From assembly GCA_013396755.1 (NCBI GenBank), contig VWZF01002437.1, forward strand, positions 2,670,416 through 2,734,415: a stretch of 64,000 bases of DNA, in the 5' to 3' direction. Below are positions 1 to 12,000 of this stretch, piece by piece. Each line of letters opens with the position of its first letter. Within the stretch, counting starts at the first letter, position 1. The translations under genes were made by a program, and so were the position numbers. Source of the DNA: Sclerurus mexicanus. Taxonomy: Eukaryota; Chordata; Aves; Passeriformes; Furnariidae. The notes under the pieces were generated by a model. That model was given only the letters and a program-made list of their open reading frames with translations. It was not told the origin of the DNA and made no database searches.

Positions 1-350
1 ATGCAGACGTCTCTCTCCAAGGAAGCCCAGAATAAAGTGGCTTCAAGCCTGGGAGTCCACTAGCCAAAAGAAAGACCATCTTTCTAGTAAGGCAAAGGAG
101 CTTGTGGCCTCCAAGCTAGTATCTCTGTATCGTGCAGACATAACTTTTTACATAAAGTAGCACGGATATTTAGAGAAGCGCAGCCGTGTGAATTTCAGAC
201 ATACAATAAACTGCTGATGCAAAAGGGAAAAAGTTTGAAGTGACTCTTTATCCATAATTATTTATTTAAAACTTTTAACACTCTAAAATAAAGATTGGCA
301 TTATAATATATAAGAAGAGATTCTGTATGCTGATAGAGTTCATATATTAC
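1..350 (-). other. PIP4K2A: PIP4K2A intron 4, 5' part
   Basis: This is the beginning of the intron downstream of exon 4; the next coding exon lies beyond position 1. The donor is gtaatatatg. If the intron is retained, the frame runs on for 30 codons to a TAA at 258-260. Directly before that stop the minus strand carries an AATAAA hexamer (261-266). Nothing else is recognisable here. Confidence 0.85.
261..266 (-). promoter_or_regulatory. candidate intronic polyadenylation signal AATAAA
   Basis: A canonical AATAAA lies on the gene's sense (minus) strand, 85-90 nt downstream of the exon 4 donor. It abuts the TAA stop of the exon 4 read-through frame. A T-rich and TG-containing stretch follows about 45-80 nt further on, around 185-220. 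The hexamer is frequent by chance in AT-rich intron sequence, so use as a real signal is an inference. Confidence 0.3.
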
Positions 351-503
351 CTGATGGTATTTCTTCAGTATGTTGTGCATTTCTGCTACATCTTCACTTG
401 TTATAGTTTTGATGATATATCTTTTGTCATAAGATGTGTGGAAGCGGGCACCACTGCGTGCTTGGGAATCATTGGCAAGGGGTGAACTTCTTGTCAATGA
501 ATT
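351..503 (-). CDS. PIP4K2A: PIP4K2A coding exon 4 (partial gene), kinase N-lobe
   Basis: This exon encodes 51 codons of phosphatidylinositol-5-phosphate 4-kinase alpha, which phosphorylates PI(5)P on the 4-hydroxyl to make PI(4,5)P2 in cytosol and on internal membranes. Read on the minus strand it starts NSLTRSSPLANDSQARSG and ends MHNILKKYHQ. By the exon lengths these are residues 114-164 of the human protein. The segment GARFHTSYDKRYIIKT holds the glycine-containing nucleotide loop and the lysine of YIIK, which falls exactly on position 145, the known ATP-binding Lys. The acceptor is a pyrimidine tract followed by cag at 504-506. The donor after CAG is gtaata (345-350), weaker than the gtaagt donors of exons 2 and 3. 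The exon is 153 nt with phase 0 at both ends, so skipping it would keep the frame but remove the catalytic lysine. The words SQARSGARFHTSYDK and YIIKTITSED fit the alpha paralogue and differ from what I recall of beta and gamma. Confidence 0.97.
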
Positions 504-920
504 CTGCCAATTGATTTAAAACAAAAAAAGCATCAAGTCAGGCAAAAGCATGTAACTTTTAATTATAATTAAAACAATATACATTTATTTAAAATCTTTT
601 CCAAAACATCTGCAACAAAATGATCTGCAAAGCACATATTCACAGACTATGTGATCTTGAGAAAACACTTCAAAAGTATTCCAAGAACAAAAGCATGTTT
701 GGGGGGAAGGTATTGCCCATCAGTGGTTCAAAACTCATTCTAAATGTTTAATGAGACTTCATTGCACTTTGTTACATATACAATATCAGCTTTAGGGAAG
801 AAAGCATACAGTAATTAAAAATCCAAAAGGGACACTGCGCTACACGGCAATAATTATAAACAGGATTCATCCATAGTTACAGTATCACTTTAAAACTAGC
901 AGAATTCGCTCTTGAGACAG

Positions 921-948
921 TGTGATCTGGTACATAAACCAGATCACA
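921..948. repeat. perfect hairpin, 11-bp stem, 6-nt loop
   Basis: tgtgatctggt (921-931) pairs without mismatch with accagatcaca (938-948) around the loop acataa. It lies in intron 3, about 420 nt upstream of exon 4 on the sense strand. Function is unknown, and a stem of this size can arise by chance in 64 kb only rarely. Confidence 0.85.
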
Positions 949-2122
949 GCTAGATTTCTGAGTTCTAGTACCAGAGCTATTGGAATGATTTCATATCTAG
1001 AGTTAAGCAAATAATATTGTACAGTACCTCTTTTTGTGAAATAGACCTACCTCCATACAGTCTCAAGAAGGGAAGGTTAGTTAATGACTGTATACCAGTT
1101 GGAAGAAAAACTGCCAGAGATTAGGGGCCATTTTTAGACTGGTTTGATATTACTTGTGCTTCAATAGTAGCAAGAGAAGCCCTCTGCTTTTTTTCCCAAG
1201 AAAAAGAAGTATTCATATTCCATTTTATTATATTTATAAAAACAGTAAAAATAAATTAGACAAAGTGTAAGAACTTGCTTTGGCTGGAAACATCTTTCTT
1301 TACCAGCAAGAACTTATGCTAATTGTTTTATACTTGAATTGCACCATTTTTTAAATTTTAGTAAGTAGTAACAGCAGCAGCATAGCCATAAGAAAACAGC
1401 TATGTTCTTACACCCCTTGTGTACTTCCATAAATATGGACATACACTGAAAAGGTTAAACAAGTTAATTACAAACTGCTGGAACACTTTATGTTTATGAA
1501 ACAAACTTGCAGCAACCATCTGGTATGTCCCTACTGGTAGCAGAATACCCCAGATCCTGCTGTCCCTCATCGTACTATGTTGTACCAACAGCTCCTGCTA
1601 CATTGAAATACATCTCTTCCCCTTCCACACTCACTTAGCATAACATTCTTCCTGCGAAGTGAAAAGCCATTTTATTTTCACAGAAAGTTTTAATAAAATT
1701 TTATATATAAATGTAAACATTGCAGGTTCCTAAACAGCAAACATTCAGATCCAACAGGTACAGAGTGAGATGAGACGTCTGTGTGGTTTAATAAGGCACC
1801 ATGAACTAAGTCACAAAACAGATTTACACTGGAAGAACAATGATTCTTTCAGATGGCAATTACCAATACACTCTATCTACCACAATCAGATACCAAATCC
1901 ACAAAATTTTATTTTTGTAGGACCTATAGCTTATTTGGAAGTTTTTACCATCGCTAAATCTGTTCACAAGCTCTATGGACTTCAGCAGGAGCCGGACATG
2001 CAGATTCAACCCCTGTGACAGAAGGTCAGTAATTATTGTAAAATGGTAACCTCAGCCAAGAGATAAAGGCAACCACCGCCCCGATTTAAGACAGCACTTG
2101 AACACATACAATTATGCCTCTG

Positions 2123-3917
2123 TAATTTGGAAATCCATTGACTTCAACAGGGCTTCAGCATAGTTAAATTCATCCCAACTGTGGGGTGCTTTCTGAAATC
2201 AATTTCATATGAAATAAAACTATTTTCCCACAAGGTTACTTAGTTCAACTGAAATACTCAGGAGTAGCAGGAATAACAGTAAATCACCTAACAGCACACA
2301 GCTCTACAAGGACTTACTATAATGAAAACCTTAATTACATGTAAGAGAAATAAATCTTTGTGCACTTCATCTATATTTGTAGGCCTGTACAATGAACTAG
2401 AATAATTACTAACACCTATGATAAAAAATGACATCTTTCTCCATTACCCTCTCTATTCACTAGCAAAAGGAAGGGTGTGGATGCTTCCCTAATGTTTATA
2501 AATCAACAATTTTCTACACTAATCAGAACAGAGCTTTAGGGACAACCATCACAGACATTGCATTTCCTTCTCTGTACTGGCTTTTGGCCAGACAATTTTA
2601 AGAGATATAAGTCCTGATACACCACCACTTCACACATTATTGAAGACAGCAGAGAAGAGAATTTAAGCATTACAGCAGTTTTCTTTGTCTGTTTTCAGAT
2701 GTTTTATATTCGAATTAATTTCCCACCACTGAATAGTTCTTATGTACTGAAGTCTATTCAAGGGAAGAAGCATCATAAATGGATTAAATTTTCTTAATGC
2801 TATACTTGATATCAGTATTCCATTAATTTCCACACTGAATCATAAACAGAGTTAGTGGTAGAAAGAATCCTCTGTAGAAACCCTTTCTGTTCCACAGTCA
2901 GACGTTGGTTTTGTTTCCAGGCCTGTATTTAATAGTTCAAGATGAAGAACTGATAATAGTTAAAAAACAAAAAAAATTCAGTTGCCTTCATCACAAATTG
3001 AAGATATGATGTAACAGCAATTATTTTTAATTTTGAAAAAAGCAAAAACATGGGTAACTATTAGTGTATGTAGTGAATTAAACTATTGCTAAGTTATTAG
3101 GCTATAATTCAGTTAGTAATAATAAAGGCTACTGAGTAATTACCTATTATTGTTCCCGGCAGAAAAGGGTGCATTATTCTGAGGTTAACTATTGCAATAA
3201 AGCAGTAACCACAGTTTTCCAAACGCATTTTTCCCACAGAATCCTCCTATTCAAACTGTAGCCCATATGGTAAAAACCTTGAAAGCAATTAATGTGGCAG
3301 GAGACTTAAGTTGTTTTCCGATAAAAAGCCACAAAAGAGTGTGCTTGCTAGTCTGCCACTGAACCTCTGAAGGAGGAGGAAAAGAAGGAAAATGTGAAGG
3401 AGCTGAACTCTAAATTTCAAATACTCCTAAGGTGTATATTAATATCCTTCCTCAAGAGATTTTCAGATTTGAGTGACATTCAGACCTGTGAGCACTCAGT
3501 ATGAGGGAGGTCCCAAGTAACTGGAGGTTAGTAAACATGATGCCCACCTAAAAGAAGGGCTGAAAGGAAGATCCAGGGAACTACAGGCCTGACAGTCTGA
3601 CCTCGATGCCAGAGAAGGTCATGGAGCAGATCATCTTCAGTGCCATCACACAGCATGTGCAGGGATAACTAGGGGATCAGACCCAGGCAGCTTGGGTTTG
3701 CAAAGGGCAGGTCCTTCTTGATTGACCTGCTCTCCTTCTGTGACAGGGTGACCTGCTTAGTGGATGAGGGAAAGGCTGTGGATGTGTCTACCTTGGACTT
3801 TAGTAAAGCCTTTGACACTGTTTTCTACAGAATCTCCTGGAGAAACTGGCTGCTCAAGGCTTGGCTGGGTGTGCCTCTGTCTGATGGGTAAAGAACTGTC
3901 CGGATGGCCGGGCCCAG
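2123..3917. repeat. 1.8-kb duplicated segment, copy 1
   Basis: This 1,795-bp segment starts taatttggaaatccattg and ends gatggccgggcccag. It recurs at 3919-5712 with one visible difference: copy 1 has catatgaaataaaac where copy 2 lacks the g. It holds unique intron sequence followed by the first ~418 bp of a CR1 element. The copy ends abruptly inside the CR1 at the single N. Such near-identity over both unique and repetitive sequence, broken exactly at an N, points to unmerged overlapping contigs rather than an old duplication. Confidence 0.97.
3500..3917 (+). mobile_element. CR1 LINE fragment (copy in duplicated segment 1)
   Basis: This part of the CR1 non-LTR retrotransposon reverse-transcriptase ORF is in sense orientation. 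Recognisable family words are the aactacaggcctgacagtctgacctcgatgcc region (NYRP-SLTS box) and, at 3793-3822, LDFSKAFDTV from the RT palm. The frame is broken by stops and indels, so it is a dead 5'-truncated copy. It is cut off by the N at 3918 after the gatggccgggcccag word. The left boundary is approximate. Confidence 0.88.
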
Positions 3918-3918
3918 N
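3918..3918. other. single-N assembly gap at duplication junction
   Basis: One undetermined base lies precisely between the two repeat copies (ggcccag N taatttgg). A one-base N placed at a repeat boundary is typical of a contig join where the gap estimate was zero or negative. Confidence 0.9.
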
Positions 3919-5712
3919 TAATTTGGAAATCCATTGACTTCAACAGGGCTTCAGCATAGTTAAATTCATCCCAACTGTGGGGTGCTTTCTGAAATCAATT
4001 TCATATAAATAAAACTATTTTCCCACAAGGTTACTTAGTTCAACTGAAATACTCAGGAGTAGCAGGAATAACAGTAAATCACCTAACAGCACACAGCTCT
4101 ACAAGGACTTACTATAATGAAAACCTTAATTACATGTAAGAGAAATAAATCTTTGTGCACTTCATCTATATTTGTAGGCCTGTACAATGAACTAGAATAA
4201 TTACTAACACCTATGATAAAAAATGACATCTTTCTCCATTACCCTCTCTATTCACTAGCAAAAGGAAGGGTGTGGATGCTTCCCTAATGTTTATAAATCA
4301 ACAATTTTCTACACTAATCAGAACAGAGCTTTAGGGACAACCATCACAGACATTGCATTTCCTTCTCTGTACTGGCTTTTGGCCAGACAATTTTAAGAGA
4401 TATAAGTCCTGATACACCACCACTTCACACATTATTGAAGACAGCAGAGAAGAGAATTTAAGCATTACAGCAGTTTTCTTTGTCTGTTTTCAGATGTTTT
4501 ATATTCGAATTAATTTCCCACCACTGAATAGTTCTTATGTACTGAAGTCTATTCAAGGGAAGAAGCATCATAAATGGATTAAATTTTCTTAATGCTATAC
4601 TTGATATCAGTATTCCATTAATTTCCACACTGAATCATAAACAGAGTTAGTGGTAGAAAGAATCCTCTGTAGAAACCCTTTCTGTTCCACAGTCAGACGT
4701 TGGTTTTGTTTCCAGGCCTGTATTTAATAGTTCAAGATGAAGAACTGATAATAGTTAAAAAACAAAAAAAATTCAGTTGCCTTCATCACAAATTGAAGAT
4801 ATGATGTAACAGCAATTATTTTTAATTTTGAAAAAAGCAAAAACATGGGTAACTATTAGTGTATGTAGTGAATTAAACTATTGCTAAGTTATTAGGCTAT
4901 AATTCAGTTAGTAATAATAAAGGCTACTGAGTAATTACCTATTATTGTTCCCGGCAGAAAAGGGTGCATTATTCTGAGGTTAACTATTGCAATAAAGCAG
5001 TAACCACAGTTTTCCAAACGCATTTTTCCCACAGAATCCTCCTATTCAAACTGTAGCCCATATGGTAAAAACCTTGAAAGCAATTAATGTGGCAGGAGAC
5101 TTAAGTTGTTTTCCGATAAAAAGCCACAAAAGAGTGTGCTTGCTAGTCTGCCACTGAACCTCTGAAGGAGGAGGAAAAGAAGGAAAATGTGAAGGAGCTG
5201 AACTCTAAATTTCAAATACTCCTAAGGTGTATATTAATATCCTTCCTCAAGAGATTTTCAGATTTGAGTGACATTCAGACCTGTGAGCACTCAGTATGAG
5301 GGAGGTCCCAAGTAACTGGAGGTTAGTAAACATGATGCCCACCTAAAAGAAGGGCTGAAAGGAAGATCCAGGGAACTACAGGCCTGACAGTCTGACCTCG
5401 ATGCCAGAGAAGGTCATGGAGCAGATCATCTTCAGTGCCATCACACAGCATGTGCAGGGATAACTAGGGGATCAGACCCAGGCAGCTTGGGTTTGCAAAG
5501 GGCAGGTCCTTCTTGATTGACCTGCTCTCCTTCTGTGACAGGGTGACCTGCTTAGTGGATGAGGGAAAGGCTGTGGATGTGTCTACCTTGGACTTTAGTA
5601 AAGCCTTTGACACTGTTTTCTACAGAATCTCCTGGAGAAACTGGCTGCTCAAGGCTTGGCTGGGTGTGCCTCTGTCTGATGGGTAAAGAACTGTCCGGAT
5701 GGCCGGGCCCAG
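3919..5712. repeat. 1.8-kb duplicated segment, copy 2
   Basis: This 1,794-bp second copy of 2123-3917 is in direct orientation, separated from copy 1 only by the N at 3918. Unlike copy 1, the CR1 element continues past the end of the repeat (agtgctggtgaatggagtt...), so copy 2 is the version that connects properly to the right flank. Removing 3918-5712 would leave a CR1 with a continuous consensus across the join. Confidence 0.97.
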
Positions 5713-6040
5713 AGTGCTGGTGAATGGAGTTACATCCAGCTGGTCACCAGGGGTGCTCCCCAGGGATCAGTGCTGGGACCAGTCCTGTTTAGTATCTTCA
5801 TCGATGACCTGGATGAGGAGATCGAGGGCACCCTCGATCAGTTTGCAGACACACCAAGTTGTGCAGGATTGTTGATCTACTGGAAGNACTAGAGGAAATG
5901 GACTCAAGTTGCACCAGGGGAGGTTTAGATTGAGTATTAGGAAATATTTCTTCACCAAAAGGGTTGTCAAATATTAAAACAGGCTGCCCAGGGAAGTGGT
6001 TCTTTCACCATCCCTGTGGGTATTTAAAACACATGTAAAC
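5295..6040 (+). mobile_element. CR1 LINE fragment with internal gap, reaching near the 3' end
   Basis: The same CR1 as at 3500-3917 extends further here. After LDFSKAFDTV (5588-5617) comes the conserved PQGSVLGPVLF stretch (5758-5790) followed by SIFIDDLDE, the RT motif region preceding the catalytic aspartates. After the N at 5887 the sequence jumps to the CR1 3' portion: caagttgcaccaggggagg, then gaaatatttcttcaccaaaag, then aggctgcccagggaagtgg. The several hundred bases of consensus expected between the two parts are absent. No ATTCTATG-type 3' microsatellite is seen, so the right edge near 6040 is approximate. The copy is degenerate and non-functional. Both N gaps of the window lie in this element. 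Confidence 0.9.
5887..5887. other. single-N assembly gap inside CR1
   Basis: One undetermined base lies between ctactggaag and actagaggaaatgg. The left side matches the CR1 reverse-transcriptase ORF and the right side matches the CR1 3' region, so the true distance is probably larger than one base unless the insertion itself carried an internal deletion. Confidence 0.85.
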
Positions 6041-9000
6041 AGCTGTTACACTAAGAGAACAAATGAACTAGTAATAGTTTAATCATGGTTCTTTCATTAC
6101 AATTGAAGCTAGACAAAAAAAACAAACTAGTGAGATTCAAATATAAATTAATAAAGTAATATTTTAAATCATCTGGAGAAAATCTTGAAAAGTCACTGAC
6201 TTTTTACAATTCTTGTTTTTTTTTCTAGCAGCAGCTTTTTTTCCCTAATGGAAATTAACTCTGCCTGATCGCTAACTATAATGACAAGTTAATTTACAAA
6301 TGCAACTATCATACCAAAAATGTTGCTAACAAGGGAATATAATACATCTGCAGATAATTATTCAGCTGCACTTCACTTTTTCTTAATGCTTTAATGGGTT
6401 ATAAATGCCGATGCATTTATTTTTTAGTAGATGGCTATGTTATTATTAGTTATCTATATCAGGATTAATTAAGAATGCACAGAGCTATCATTTTACCACA
6501 TGCATATTCATTTGTTAGAATAAACCAACCAACTTTATGCTAAGCAGCATCTTTCCATATATGCACAGATGACCCAAGTGCCCTCTCTACAATATTTTGA
6601 CTTTAGCAATAAATTAGGATCACATGTTTAAATATTAAACATCTTTAAACAAATAAAAACTCTTATTGAACAACTACTTTGATACTATTTTTACCAAATC
6701 CTCACCGTTTACTAAATCCCCAGCTCTGTCAATATAACGTGCTTTTCAGATACAGAATGTAGTTACTTTGAACTTTGAAAGCATGTGAGCATGGAAGACA
6801 ATAATACTACTTACTGTATTTTTTGATACTTTACAAAGTTTGTTAAATAAGTATGGTTTAAAAAGCAGAAAAGAAAGATCTCGTTACATCATATTGTGCA
6901 GGTTACTGGTAATTGCCACTTTTTTGTGCTGATAATTGCATGGCTGAGTTTTGTATGTGGACAGTTCTATCTGTAATGGTTAACTCTCACTTCTGTAAAC
7001 AAAAAAAAGTTAAAATTCCTTCTAAAGTAAAGCTTCTGGGTATGATGCAAAATACCCTACCTCTCAACTATATTAGTTATATTTGCTTAGAGGTGGAAAT
7101 CAGTCTTCAGTAAAATACATCTGCTGTTGCCTGGTGATGACAACAATGAATCTTTAAGTAGAGGAATAAGAAGAATTGGCCTGCACTAGTAAATCATCAT
7201 TAAAACGTAAGATCAAGAAACTGCTTCACTGAAACAATCAAACTGGAAGATTTCAGGGGGCTTCAAAGGGGAAACAATATGGCTATTTAAAACCACGAAG
7301 ATCCTTCCCTTTTGACATATATGAATCTAACTTGCCAGTTACACTGTTCAGTGAAAATCAAGGCATTTTGCACCTCATGAAGCCAAATGCTAATAAGTTT
7401 TAATAGCACATATATTAGAATTGAAGAGATTCTTCATTGGAAAATGTTTCTCTCCTAAGTTAAGACACAAAATGGCCCAGAAGGTCCTGTACTTAAGCCA
7501 CTTTGAAGCACAGCCCCTAGTAAACCTGTAACTATAATGAAATATCAGACAAAAATATCAGTAACGCCACATGTGACATCCAATTTCACTTTTAAATTAG
7601 ACCTTAGATTTATCTAGGTAAGTAAAAAAGTCTAACTTATTCTGGGCTTATCTAGCCCAAATTTTTAAGTCAATCAACTTTATCTTAAGGCAGACAGTAG
7701 TAAGAAAGTTATGTGGTTTGATGGGTAGTAGTTCTGTCTGGATGCTCACCAGACAGACTAAAAATATGCATTTATTTGAATAGCACTGCCCTGTTGTTCA
7801 GAATGCTATTGGACACACTGCATAACTTGTCTCTTACTGTCGAATGCATTTCTGCGAGACAGTACAGGCTAAAACACTACAGTGATTCTGATGACTTTTA
7901 CCACAATGCACAAACACATTTAAGTGATTATTTGTGCAAAAAATAAGTAAGATAAGTTGTACAATGAACATCCATGCACGGATTCCTTGGAAGCAAAGCT
8001 GATTGAACCTGCCTAAATAGAGCAGTGTAGGGCTTTTCCTCTGCTTGTGTCCAGCACTCAGCTCAGCTAAGGGAGAGCCAATGCCGCCCCTGGCACAGTA
8101 TCTCCTTCTTAGGTGAGGTGTCTATAGTAAACTAAGAAGGAAATAACGAAACTCAAGCATCTCCCTTTTCCAATAGGAAACAAACGGGGTTGAGGGAGCA
8201 GGAAAGGAGAGACAGAGAGAGACAGATCATGGCAAATATCAGATTGAATTCCCTTTGGCTCTGCTTCTTAATTAGGGGAAGACTGAATGGAATAAGAACA
8301 GATGGGAAATGAGCCACTCCTCACTTAGCACAGATCTATGAGCCACAAAGCTAGAACAGGGAGAATACCCTTCAGATAGAGACAAATAAATGACCAACTG
8401 TTATCCTCCAAGAGATACAGGTTTGATGATCTAATGACCCCTTTACCATCACTTACTGCTACAACACAGCACTTCCATATTGTCCAGCAGAGCATGTATC
8501 CAGCTGTACAACATTGGAGGCATTAGTTCTATTAAGTTAAAAAATCATCTGCTTATATAATAATGTTAGTGAGCTCAAAACTCAAAGAAATGAGGGTCAG
8601 ACTGCCCTGTCCTCTTCAGATTTTCCCAGCCTTCTCCAACTCTGCCACAGTATGCCTTGGTCGTCCAGCACAATTAAAACATCTGTCAGCCACACATACC
8701 CTGTTCCACTTAACAACTTCACTTAGCAACTCACTGCAAGTCTCTCGCTCCAAGTGTGTGTGTTCTGCCAATTCCCCATTCACTTCTCATTTGTGAAGTT
8801 TTAATCTTGTGCCTGCTGGTTTTTTGGTCTCAAGAGAAAGAAAAGGTTTTGTACTTTTAAAGTGTGAATACTTTCATGAGGTCACTTAAAGACTACGCTA
8901 AATTACTTGTGTAATTACTTATAGAACTAAAGAAACACTTAACATGCCAAGCTCACAGATACCTCTACTACATAAATATCTCTTTTACAATACATCCCTC

Positions 9001-12000
9001 TCTTTCCCAAATCGTTTCCCTCTGACAAGCCTCACTGCCCTTACATAAATGAATATAAAAAATATCACCTATCACTAACTAGCAAGAAACTAGAAATATT
9101 CATCTGGTCTTCAGTGCTGAAAGGCTACAATCCACAAAGAATTTGCCCCATACCAGAGAACTAATTTCTGATAAAATAATAAAAGTACAGCTTTAAATAT
9201 AAATGGCTAAAAGCTACACCACTTACTAGTACTTAACTTCCCAAAGGGTTGTTGATAAAAGAGTTAATCAGCACACCTAAATTACATGTCATCATTTCAC
9301 CCAAGAACAGCATATTCTTTAGCAAATTACCTGAAAGGTTGTTTAATTTCAGTACAGACCTGGTCTCTACATTCAACAATTCTTTCCCAAACTCCCAGCA
9401 ATTTGCACAGAGTTTTATTTCCTACAGTAAATACATATTACGTAAGGGAAAAGGTTTTTTCCCCAGGTGCTCTAGGGTGTGACCCCCAATTCTTTAAAGT
9501 TCACAGAAGCTTCTTCTGGAACCTTTAACGAAATTTCACAAACTAGAATCCAACACAACTGCTAACCATCAGAAGTCATTGCATTTCACCCAGCAGTTCC
9601 TAAACTGAACTCCAATCTCTGCTTTTGGTTAAGGTACAAATTCTAGAAAGGCAGTCTTGATTTTTTTCCAACTTCAAAAGACCAAGATTCACCACTACAG
9701 TTTTTCTAGTATTTAATAATTTGTGTTGCTGAAAAGGTGTGTCCAATTTTGAATTTGAATTGTTTTCCAGTCATTCTTGAAGTACCTAGTAAACTTTTTC
9801 TGCAAAGATACCCACCTATACTTTTCCACTCTAACTTTTGCAAGTGCAGGAGGTCAAACTCTGTCACTCCCAAATACATGACATTTTCTGTCCTTAAATT
9901 CCTCTGACACTATTTTTTCTATACCCAAATTTCAACATCCCTTTTCAAAGAAGACTAGCATCAAAACTATATATAGTATTAGTTTCAGGTATAAAATAAA
10001 CAGATGTCAAAAAGAAATTAAAGCTCTTTCTGATCATATTTTTATACCTCCAAATTATCCACCCAAGGGTGCAGTTACTTCTGGTCTGAAGGTTACACTA
10101 GTGCTAAATTCTTGTCCTTTCTGACCTCTTGTTCCTTCTCAGAGCTACTAACTCCCTGAGCACAGACTTTACTTCTGCAGTTCTGCATTCCTTTTTATCC
10201 ATATAAGTATTCATCTGGCTGTATTAAAAGACATCTCATTTGGACTGGCTCAGAATGCCAGTAGATCAAAGTGGGTTTCGTACAAAATCCTTGTCTTTAT
10301 CCCACTTCGACATTTGGATGGATTTTGCATCTTCTACAAGGTTTCACTCCATGAAATGTCAATTGCTCACTGACAATTAAATTTTGATTGCTGTTATTTA
10401 ATAATCTAGCTTTAACACAATTTTAATTTATTACAAAGCTCTGCAACAATTAGCATTTTAAAAATTGAAGACACAAAATCTCAAGTCAAATACTTTGTAA
10501 GAGACATCCTCAAGAGTCCTTAGAAGCCAGATAAAACATCACCTAACACTTTATCCTTTAAAAGTCTCTTTTTACATTGCACATTGGTCAATAAAAATAG
10601 CAGTCTATTGTAATTAGCAGTAGTGATGTTACTCATAATTCTAGTTATACTGATACCAGATATTAAAAAACAAAGCTAATTTCCAGAGAGACTTCAATTG
10701 TTTCTAAGAGTAAATTAAGCTGTTTGGAGCTATTTTTTCCAACTGAAACCATTTTTGTGAGGAAAACACATGGAGCAATGCCACTAAAGTACAGAAGGAA
10801 CTTGTCCCCCCATTCATACTATAACTGCAAGCTATATTTGTAAATGGTAAAGTATTGCCCCCCTCTTCAAAGACAAACTGCTGGTGAGGCTCTTCCTCCT
10901 CTGCCCACTTTGCTTAAAATGTTCACAGCACGAATTTTTATCTCCACAGTGGGAGGCCAAGGATTAGTCCCAGTCTCCAAGAGGGTGGAGAGATTTAAAG
11001 GTCAATTTAATTAGCTCATTCTAATCTCTTGCACATCTAATGTAAATGTCATTGTTTTCTAACTGCTACTTTAGCAGACAAGATTGTATTTTAAAAACTC
11101 TGAACACATGAACTATGTGTTGGATGTAATACAAATACCGCATGTAGCTAATCTAAAAAGGGAGCCTAATAAAAATTGTCATTGAGTCAGAGCTTTTCCT
11201 AAAAAAGAGAAAAAGGGCAACAGGAAAATTCTGGTGGCAAAGCATAGAGAGCTTTAGAAGAACAGTAATCTTTCAACCTGACTGGCTTAACAGCTTCTCA
11301 TTGATTTAAACCTTTCCCATTTCATGATGTCTGGACAAAGACAAACAACAGTTTCTGGTACCGTGATCTCATCCGAAAGTCGTGGAACGCTAAAACGAGC
11401 TTTGCAAGCTCAACACAGCCTAAAGACAAATCAGATCACATCCCAGGCTATTTAGGAGTGCCTCTGGGCAAGCTTTGCACGAATAAATAGGCAAAAACAA
11501 GTGCAGAGATGATGCTCTGTGATGACTGAAATCATAGGTCAGTGGAAGAGCCTGGCAGTGGTTCATTGCTATTAAAGAATGATGTACACATGGTCTGCCT
11601 GTCCATCCGTGGCTGAGGTGCTCTCTGGCCCATGCCCAGCTTCCCAACAAGATAAGCTTACAGCTCCCTCCAACCTTTTTTTTCCTTTTTACAAGACCTT
11701 AGGAATCATGGATATGAATATTAGACCTGGATTACTGATTAAGAAGCATATCAGAGAGACAGCATCATGGATACTCCAAGGTTCTTTGCTGTAATTTGAA
11801 ACAAGCAGCACACTTCTAGGATGGTGTTCAGGACAGCATTTTGTCAGTGACTTCTAGAGGGAAGAAGGGCAAAGCCACTAGTGTTTTAATGTAAGAACAA
11901 AAGCACCAAACCTATGGTGAATGGCATGGGACCTCCAAAAGATGAAAGCAGGACACCACTGGTCCTGTGGTACACTGATCTGAAATACTGAGTCCCTCCT

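Noticed and set aside
351..503. Assignment to PIP4K2B or PIP4K2C, or to a PIP5K
   Set aside because: The words SQARSGARFHTSYDK and YIIKTITSED, together with the exon 2 and 3 sequence, fit the alpha isoform; the beta and gamma residues I recall differ at several of these positions.
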